Shown here: positions 16,202-19,967 of the stretch, one piece after another
Layout: every line of letters starts with the position of its first letter
Numbering within the stretch: position 1 is the first letter of the stretch
Notes under the pieces: generated by a model
Seen by the model: only the letters and a program-made list of their open reading frames with translations
Databases searched by the model: none
What the model was told of the DNA's origin: nothing
Program-made: the position numbers and the translations under genes
From: a virus
Direction: 5' to 3' (one strand)
Virus record (IMG/VR): IMGVR_UViG_3300021091_003049
Location: 1 to 28,267 of that record
DNA: 28,267 nt

Positions 16202-16624
16202 TTAGTAGGACGGAATATCTAAATTTGATTTAGATATTTCTTCTTCTGATGCTGGATGAATTACTTCTTTAAGGATACCATTCCTAAAATACAAATAGAC
16301 TGTTGGCCATTCAGAATGGCGACCATCCCATCTAGTTGGATATGTTTCAACTAAAGAATTAACTCTTGCTGGTTTTATTTTACCATGTATACCATTTGGA
16401 ATCCATACAAAATTTAAATAAGGTCTCTCAGAATTATATCCATCATCGCCCTCTGAGAGTTCTACAAAGTCTGCAGTGCCTGAATAATCAATTTCAAATA
16501 ACTGACCATATGGGTCTAAGAAATAATCTGTCATGCAACTATCTAGACTTTTGGTTTGTAATTCTTTTTTATAAAAGTCTGGTCCGAGGTCTCGGTAACA
16601 GTAGATTGTGTCGTACATTCCCAT
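16202..16624 (-). CDS. Conserved small protein, MGMYDT family, function unknown
   Basis: A 140-aa protein beginning MGMYDTIYCYRDLGPDFYKK, then LQTKSLDSCMTDYFLDPYGQ. I recognise the M-G-(M/L)-Y-D-T start and QTK-x-L-(D/E)-x-C as a family of small proteins in phages and bacteria without known function. The C-terminal half is beta-rich with several Trp and Tyr and ends SKSNLDIPSY. No membrane segment or enzymatic motif is visible. A start at the second Met (16618) is also possible. It lies between the ATP-grasp gene and the late structural genes. Confidence 0.65.
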   Translation of the reverse strand: MGMYDTIYCYRDLGPDFYKKELQTKSLDSCMTDYFLDPYGQLFEIDYSGTADFVELSEGDDGYNSERPYLNFVWIPNGIHGKIKPARVNSLVETYPTRWDGRHSEWPTVYLYFRNGILKEVIHPASEEEISKSNLDIPSY

Positions 16625-16713
16625 GATTTTTTCTTAGGTCGTAGGTGAAAAAGATTTGGCCAGGTATCACGTATAATTTCTGCTAGTTTATATGGTGTGT
16701 CTTTTGAAATCAT
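16543..16713 (-). CDS. Possible small ORF between the ATP-grasp gene and the MGMYDT gene
   Basis: A 56-codon frame starting MISKDTPYKLAEIIRDTWPN. Its ATG lies one base after the TGA of the ATP-grasp gene, the usual coupled spacing in this genome, and it fills the 90-base gap there. The first 30 residues look like a real helical peptide. The last 27 overlap the following gene and have a less natural composition (CTTQSTVTETSDQTF). It has no recognised domain. It may be real but short, or a chance frame. Confidence 0.3.
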   Translation of the reverse strand: MISKDTPYKLAEIIRDTWPNLFHLRPKKKSWECTTQSTVTETSDQTFIKKNYKPKV

Positions 16714-16714
16714 T

Positions 16715-17605
16715 TCATAGATTAGAGCGCAGTCTTGCATATGCAAATATTTTTTCTGGGATATTAATATTTAATGCTGTTTCAAATCCTTTAAATCCTG
16801 GGGAGGAGTTTGCTTCACAGATTCGATATCCGTCTTCATGAAATAGAAGATCGACACCAGCAATATCAAGATTGAGAGTTTTCGCAACTTGTATCGACAA
16901 CATTTCCATTTCATCATCTATTTCGTATGGTTGACCAATCCCACCACGGGATATATTTGCCTTGAATGACCCATCCGTAGACTCCCTCTTCATTGCACCT
17001 ACAACTTTACCACCAATCACAATGACACGCAAGTCTCTACCACTTGAATATTCAATATACTCTTGGACAATCAAAGAATTTCTAAAGTCTAGTGCAGAAA
17101 TTAATTCTGATAAGTCGTTAAATTGTTTTTTATTCTCACACAAATAAACTCCAGCACCGTGAGAACCAGTTACTACTTTTACAACACAAGGAAATCCTAC
17201 TTGTTTTTCTAATAAATCGCAATTATTAGGAAAACGAGTAAGCATTGTTTTTGGAATAGGAAGTCCTGCTTGAGCCAAAATCTGATTGGCATACATTTTA
17301 TCTTTAGAGGCGACAATACTATCAGAGTTTGGTAATGTTAGTACATTTAACCTTTCAAACTGCCTAAGAACAGATAGGTTGTAATTGCCAGTAGCAGACC
17401 CAGTGCGAGCGAGTAACACATCAGGTAGACTAACAATATTAGATTGGTAACGAATTGATTTGCGGTCATCACGAGAAACTAGTAAGTCGATTTCATCAGC
17501 ATAAACTATAGAAAAATCAATATCTTGTTTTTTAGATTCCTCTATGAATCTATCTCTTTCGTAAGTCTCCTTCGAATTACGATTTGTTAACATCCATAAT
17601 TTCAT
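16715..17605 (-). CDS. RimK-like ATP-grasp ligase
   Basis: A 296-aa ATP-grasp enzyme of the RimK/LysX/GshB type. It starts MKLWMLTNRN. The linker SKDKMYANQILAQAGLPIPK leads into the ATP-grasp fold with GFPCVVKVVTGSHGAGVYLC (Gly-rich loop), SLIVQEYIEYSSGRDLRVIV, the loop ANISRGGIGQP, and the metal-binding end GVDLLFHEDGYRICEANSSP (D...E-x-N). The length matches RimK (about 300 aa). RimK adds glutamates to the C-terminus of ribosomal protein S6; relatives join amino acids to other carriers or peptides. The phage substrate is unknown. The gene begins 24 bases after the tRNA-Ala 3' end, so it is read with the tRNA block. No late promoter precedes it. Confidence 0.88.
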   Translation of the reverse strand: MKLWMLTNRNSKETYERDRFIEESKKQDIDFSIVYADEIDLLVSRDDRKSIRYQSNIVSLPDVLLARTGSATGNYNLSVLRQFERLNVLTLPNSDSIVASKDKMYANQILAQAGLPIPKTMLTRFPNNCDLLEKQVGFPCVVKVVTGSHGAGVYLCENKKQFNDLSELISALDFRNSLIVQEYIEYSSGRDLRVIVIGGKVVGAMKRESTDGSFKANISRGGIGQPYEIDDEMEMLSIQVAKTLNLDIAGVDLLFHEDGYRICEANSSPGFKGFETALNINIPEKIFAYARLRSNL

Positions 17606-17629
17606 ATTAGGTAACGAAACAAGAATTGA

Positions 17630-17702
17630 TGGAGAATAGGGGACTCGAACCCCTCACCCCTGCCGTGCAAAAGCAGTGCTCTACCAAATGAGCTAATTCC
17701 CC
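17630..17702 (-). tRNA. tRNA-Ala(UGC)
   Basis: A complete cloverleaf. The acceptor GGGGAAT/ATTCTCC includes the G3:U70 pair that is the alanine identity element. The anticodon arm CTGCT-TTTGCAC-GGCAG has anticodon TGC. The T-arm is GGGG-TTCGAGT-CCCC and the discriminator is A. CCA is not encoded. Confidence 0.95.
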
Positions 17703-17705
17703 GTT

Positions 17706-17777
17706 TCCTCTGTCTGGGAATCAAACCCAGTTTCCAACTCCCTTGTCGGGGTGTCCTTATCAATAGACTACCAGAGG
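17706..17777 (-). tRNA. Degenerate tRNA-like element (anticodon uncertain)
   Basis: The acceptor CCTCTGG/ACAGAGG has a G:A mismatch at 7:66. T8-A9, a good T-arm (CTGGG-TTTGATT-CCCAG) and discriminator A are present. The anticodon stem CACCC/GGGAG has an A:A mismatch and encloses only six bases (CGACAA), so the universal U33 appears to be missing. If one base is lost the triplet would be GAC (Val). The D-loop lacks the usual GG. It is either a decaying tRNA or a tRNA-like RNA. Confidence 0.55.
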
Positions 17778-17781
17778 TTGT

Positions 17782-17806
17782 GGGTCGGATATGATGGTCC
17801 CGACCC
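17782..17806 (-). other. Hairpin between the Thr tRNA and the tRNA-like element
   Basis: A perfect 7-bp stem GGGTCGG/CCGACCC with an 11-base loop lies in the 55-base spacer. There is no T-run, so it is not a simple terminator. A tRNA-processing or RNA-stability role is possible. Confidence 0.45.
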
Positions 17807-17832
17807 GTATGGAAGAACCGAAGTCCATCCAA

Positions 17833-17904
17833 AGCCTAATGTCAGACTTGAACTGACGACCGCTCGCTTACAAGGCGAGTGCTCTACCACTGAGCTAATC
17901 AGGC
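17833..17904 (-). tRNA. tRNA-Thr(UGU)
   Basis: A complete cloverleaf. The acceptor is GCCTGAT/ATTAGGC. The anticodon arm ACTCGC-CTTGTAA-GCGAG has anticodon TGT. The T-arm is GTCAG-TTCAAGT-CTGAC and the discriminator is T. It decodes ACA. Confidence 0.93.
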
Positions 17905-17911
17905 ATCTTCA

Positions 17912-17994
17912 TATTATACACTATTTGGTTTTGGGTCGGAAGGGGCAGTCAGGACATCCTGACCCACAGCATCCTTTAGTATTATACACTATTT
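17912..17994 (-). repeat. 15-bp direct repeat carrying TATAAT boxes
   Basis: AAATAGTGTATAATA (minus strand) occurs twice, at 17994-17980 and 17926-17912, 68 bases apart. Each contains a perfect -10 box. The first copy also encodes the last codons (N-S-V-stop) of the 48-aa gene. The second lies just upstream of tRNA-Thr, so it could start transcription at the tRNA 5' end, although the -35 (TTCCGA at 17 bases) is weak. Confidence 0.55.
17933..17965 (-). other. Nested hairpin upstream of tRNA-Thr
   Basis: The inner stem GTCAGG/CCTGAC (17948-17963) has a 4-base loop, and GGGTC/GACCC can pair outside it. It shares the 9-mer TGGGTCGGA (plus strand) with the hairpin on the other side of tRNA-Thr. 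There is no T-run, so a simple terminator is unlikely. Confidence 0.4.
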
Positions 17995-18128
17995 TTATCT
18001 TCGCTAAGATCTTTTAAGTAATCTACCCACCATTGTGGGTCCCTCTGATATTTCCAATTAGGCACTTCCTTGCCTTGCTCAAAATACCAATCATTAATTG
18101 CTTTGTCAATTGTTTCACCAATAATCAT
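17982..18128 (-). CDS. Small conserved-type phage protein
   Basis: A 48-aa protein, MIIGETIDKAINDWYFEQGK followed by EVPNWKYQRDPQWWVDYLKD. The frame is open upstream to 18209, but the ATG at 18128 is preferred because AGAGG lies 9 bases before it and it gives the usual short overlap (14 bases) with the preceding gene instead of 95 bases. It is rich in Trp and Tyr. It resembles short proteins I associate with T4-like cyanophages, with no known function. The stop codon is part of a TATAAT-containing direct repeat. Confidence 0.6.
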   Translation of the reverse strand: MIIGETIDKAINDWYFEQGKEVPNWKYQRDPQWWVDYLKDLSEDKNSV

Positions 18129-18315
18129 CGTCCTCATCCTCTGGGTCAAAATCATCATAGACGTTGGGGAGAAATGGTCCGTGTGGTCGTTTGGAATCTT
18201 CTCTGACATAATTGGCTTCTGATATGCTAGATGACCACAATAATGATAATTTCATTACTATGTAGATAACTGCTAAAGGCAAAAAACATAGGGAAACAAT
18301 CAATGCGTGTTTCAA
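18115..18315 (-). CDS. Small membrane protein, TTG start
   Basis: A 66-aa protein. One hydrophobic segment at about residues 3-27 (ALIVSLCFLPLAVIYIVMKL) should cross the membrane, followed by a polar region and a very acidic tail (YDDFDPEDEDDDYW). The start is TTG at 18315: GGAGG lies 8 bases before it, and the TTG overlaps the TGA of the previous gene as TTGA, a coupled arrangement like ATGA. A frame starting five codons upstream is possible but would place GGAGG inside the gene. It could act on the host membrane, but no holin or spanin motif can be claimed. Confidence 0.6.
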   Translation of the reverse strand: MKHALIVSLCFLPLAVIYIVMKLSLLWSSSISEANYVREDSKRPHGPFLPNVYDDFDPEDEDDDYW

Positions 18316-18668
18316 TCTCTTTGCCTCCAATCATCTGGTTTGTTTCTACCTTCAGTCCACCAGTCAATCATATCATCGACATCGTTGAATCCACGCTTAC
18401 CGTTGCGTTCGTGTCCCAATCCACCAATGTCAAGTTGGTTTAAAAAATCATCCATACCGCCGTCTACCATGTCTGGATTCTCTGCTTTACGTCTTGCTTG
18501 ACGTAGCATAGTGCCTGCACTGCGGTTTGCTTTAGCTAGTTTCTCTGCCCAAATCATATCTTCCAACCCTACGCTTTCGTGTAAGATAATCTTTCTACAG
18601 ATTTCTTCCAAACGTAAACGATATTGTGTGGATAGCATATGCAGTTTCCATATAGGGTTATTTAGCAT
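18312..18668 (-). CDS. Small basic phage protein of unknown function
   Basis: A 118-aa protein. The N-terminal half is helical and basic (LSTQYRLRLEEICRKIILHE, then LAKANRSAGTMLRQARRKAE). The C-terminal half is acidic and Trp-rich with MVDGGMDDFLNQLDIGGLGH and DVDDMIDWWTEGRNKPDDW. I do not recognise a domain. The arrangement could suit a nucleic-acid or protein adaptor. It overlaps the upstream 66-aa gene by 11 bases and is coupled to the TTG-start membrane protein downstream. It is expressed with the small-gene block from the promoter at 18882-18910. Confidence 0.65.
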   Translation of the reverse strand: MLNNPIWKLHMLSTQYRLRLEEICRKIILHESVGLEDMIWAEKLAKANRSAGTMLRQARRKAENPDMVDGGMDDFLNQLDIGGLGHERNGKRGFNDVDDMIDWWTEGRNKPDDWRQRD

Positions 18669-18858
18669 GAATCATTGACTCTAACTCGTTGACTCTACTG
18701 AATTCTTCGTATGCCTTATCCGACCTTTCCGATAGAATATCAGAAATGTCTTCAAGGATTACTTCGTTGTCAATGTATTCATCCAGATACTTATCTAGTG
18801 CTTCTTTCAGATACCGATAACGATGCCACTCGGGGGAGTATGGTTTGTAGTGTGCCAT
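18658..18858 (-). CDS. Small acidic helical phage protein
   Basis: A 66-aa protein, MAHYKPYSPEWHRYRYLKEA followed by LDKYLDEYIDNEVILEDISD, probably two or three helices, acidic in its second half. It is the first gene after the strong sigma70-like promoter at 18882-18910 and overlaps the next gene by 11 bases. It resembles short unassigned proteins in T4-like cyanophages. The function is unknown. Confidence 0.65.
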   Translation of the reverse strand: MAHYKPYSPEWHRYRYLKEALDKYLDEYIDNEVILEDISDILSERSDKAYEEFSRVNELESMIHAK

Positions 18859-18881
18859 AACAATGTTGATATATGTGGCTG

Positions 18882-18910
18882 ATTCTAAGTTATATATGAT
18901 ATTTTGTCAA
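18882..18910 (-). promoter_or_regulatory. Sigma70-type promoter for the small-gene block
   Basis: Minus strand TTGACA (18910-18905), a 17-base spacer, then TAGAAT (18887-18882): 11 of 12 consensus positions. The first T of the -35 is the discriminator base of tRNA-Gly. The predicted start is near 18875, 17 bases before the ATG at 18858. Confidence 0.75.
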
Positions 18911-18980
18911 GCGGACAACGGGGATTGAACCCGTGATTCAAACTTGGAAGGATTGCGTGTTACCGCTACACTATGTCCGC
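18910..18980 (-). tRNA. tRNA-Gly(UCC)
   Basis: The acceptor is GCGGACA/TGTCCGC, T8-A9 are present, and the D-arm is GTG/CAC. The anticodon loop CTTCCAA has anticodon TCC, and the stem CAATC/GTTTG has one T:T mismatch. The T-arm is ACGGG-TTCAATC-CCCGT. Discriminator T fits glycine. It decodes GGA. Confidence 0.9.
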
Positions 18981-18983
18981 ATA

Positions 18984-19071
18984 TACGAGTGGGTGGATTC
19001 GAACCACCTCAAAGCCGCTAATCTGGCGGAAAGAGTTTATAAGACTCCTCTGACTACCAAGTCTCACTCGC
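18984..19071 (-). tRNA. Unusual long-variable-arm tRNA with loop CTTATAA (anticodon UAU)
   Basis: An 88-base element with acceptor GCGAGTG/CACTCGT, T-arm GGTGG-TTCGAAT-CCACC and discriminator A. The anticodon stem GGAGT/ACTCT encloses CTTATAA, so the anticodon reads TAT (codon AUA, Ile). The variable region is 23 bases with a CCGC/GCGG stem, as in Leu or Ser tRNAs. The D side is about five bases shorter than in a normal Leu tRNA, lacks U8, and has TTGGTAG as in Leu tRNAs. The body is therefore class II and Leu-like with a non-Leu anticodon. Confidence 0.7.
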
Positions 19072-19076
19072 AAAGG

Positions 19077-19159
19077 TAGGAGCAGGGAGACTTGAACTCC
19101 CACGGGCAATGCCCAACAGATTTTAAGTCTGGTGTGTCTACCGATTCCACCATGCTCCC
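19077..19159 (-). tRNA. tRNA-Leu(UAA)
   Basis: An 83-base class II tRNA. The acceptor GGGAGCA/TGCTCCT ends in a G:U pair. The D-loop has TCGGTAG. The anticodon arm CCAGA-CTTAAAA-TCTGT has anticodon TAA. The variable arm GGGC-ATT-GCCC and T-arm GGGAG-TTCAAGT-CTCCC are clear. Discriminator A fits leucine. The 5' end directly follows the stop of the 95-aa gene, so it is made from that transcript. Confidence 0.95.
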
Positions 19160-19447
19160 TCAGTCTGGAATTTCTTCGTAGTTTTCAATGTACTCGCTCA
19201 TCTCGAATAATACGGGATGACACTCTTCAGCGATTAGATAATCGCTGTACCTGTATAGGTCCTCCATAGTATAGGACGTTGTAGTCTCTGCGTCAAGTAT
19301 GACTTCAGGATTATCTTGAATTAATTTGGGCAATTCATCAAAAGTAAAAGGAATGCCCATTAATTTCCAAACCTGCACAATCACTTTTGTATCATCTCCA
19401 AGTATTAGATAGCAATAATTGCTAGTGATACGAAGTGGTTTACCCAT
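19160..19447 (-). CDS. Small phage protein of unknown function
   Basis: A 95-aa acidic protein (MGKPLRITSNYCYLILGDDT...). The first third is beta-rich and the rest helical with Tyr and Glu (TMEDLYRYSDYLIAEECHPV). It has no recognised domain. Its ATG abuts the stop of the previous gene without a gap, and its TGA abuts the 5' end of tRNA-Leu, so mRNA and tRNA share one transcript. It is read from the promoter at 19918-19947. Confidence 0.65.
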   Translation of the reverse strand: MGKPLRITSNYCYLILGDDTKVIVQVWKLMGIPFTFDELPKLIQDNPEVILDAETTTSYTMEDLYRYSDYLIAEECHPVLFEMSEYIENYEEIPD

Positions 19448-19699
19448 TTAAAATCCTTTTGTCATTTCTCTAAGTGATTCTGCGACATATTGAGAAGTTG
19501 CTGCAGGGTCAACAAATTCTTCAATTTCATCTGGTAATGCTAAAGCATCAGCGATTGAATTTCTAACAATAGGTGTCATCATTAAGATTGCACCAGATTT
19601 AGTAGTAATTTTAATTGTATGACCTCTCTCAACTAATGTTAGACAGAAGTCAAAGTTTGAAGACATTTCCTCTTCAGTAAGTTGTATTAGACCTTGCAT
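19448..19699 (-). CDS. Small protein, weakly Phd/YefM-like
   Basis: An 83-aa protein. Residues of about 10-45 (EEMSSNFDFCLTLVERGHTI, then KITTKSGAILMMTPI) follow the pattern of Phd/YefM antitoxin N-termini: a helix with F...L..V..G followed by two strands with I-T-x-x-G-x-x-x-M-x-P. The C-terminal half is helical (EIEEFVDPAATSQYVAESLR). No toxin partner is evident next to it. The similarity is a pattern match by eye and may be only a shared fold. Spacing to its neighbours is 1 and 0 bases, so it is co-transcribed with them. Confidence 0.55.
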   Translation of the reverse strand: MQGLIQLTEEEMSSNFDFCLTLVERGHTIKITTKSGAILMMTPIVRNSIADALALPDEIEEFVDPAATSQYVAESLREMTKGF

Positions 19700-19700
19700 G

Positions 19701-19892
19701 TTAAGAAACGTAAGTAATTAATTCTTCGGGGACATTTTGTTTGAATGAAGCTATTGTTTCATGGAAACCCTCAGCACCCTCTTCATCCCAACGATATTTG
19801 ATTATTTCATCATAACCTTCATCGTCCATAATGGTGATTTGACGTTTGGGAAGATTGACCCAAATGTGCTCAAGGTAGGTTTCATTTGCCAT
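19701..19892 (-). CDS. Small conserved-type cyanophage protein
   Basis: A 63-aa protein, MANETYLEHIWVNLPKRQIT followed by IMDDEGYDEIIKYRWDEEGA. It is acidic with a central Gly-Trp-rich region. I associate this sequence type with small unassigned proteins in T4-like cyanophages. It is the first gene after gp5 and after the sigma70-like promoter at 19918-19947. The function is unknown. Confidence 0.65.
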   Translation of the reverse strand: MANETYLEHIWVNLPKRQITIMDDEGYDEIIKYRWDEEGAEGFHETIASFKQNVPEELITYVS

Positions 19893-19907
19893 AGATGGGG
19901 GGTTTCA

Positions 19908-19967
19908 GACCTCATCTAGTATAGCATCAGTTGAGCAGTAATGGCAAGCCGAAAACCTGATGAGGTC
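19908..19967. promoter_or_regulatory. 9-bp inverted repeat around the promoter after gp5
   Basis: GACCTCATC (19908-19916) and GATGAGGTC (19959-19967) form a perfect inverted repeat with 42 bases between. It encloses both the -10 and -35 boxes of the promoter at 19918-19947 and the stop of gp5. It could be an operator pair or a long-range stem. A second short pair, CATCAG/CTGATG, lies inside. Confidence 0.35.
19918..19947 (-). promoter_or_regulatory. Sigma70-type promoter after gp5
   Basis: Minus strand TTGCCA (19947-19942), an 18-base spacer, then TATACT (19923-19918): 10 of 12 consensus positions. It overlaps the end of gp5. It would drive the 63-, 83- and 95-aa genes and tRNA-Leu. Confidence 0.6.

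Noticed and set aside
17602-17832. A 76-codon frame across tRNA-Ala and the tRNA-like element
   Set aside because: It runs through structured tRNA sequence and its translation has no natural look; the RNA genes explain the region.
18129-18209. Longer start for the 48-aa gene, giving 75 residues
   Set aside because: It would overlap the membrane-protein gene by 95 bases, whereas the ATG at 18128 has a well-placed AGAGG and a normal short overlap.
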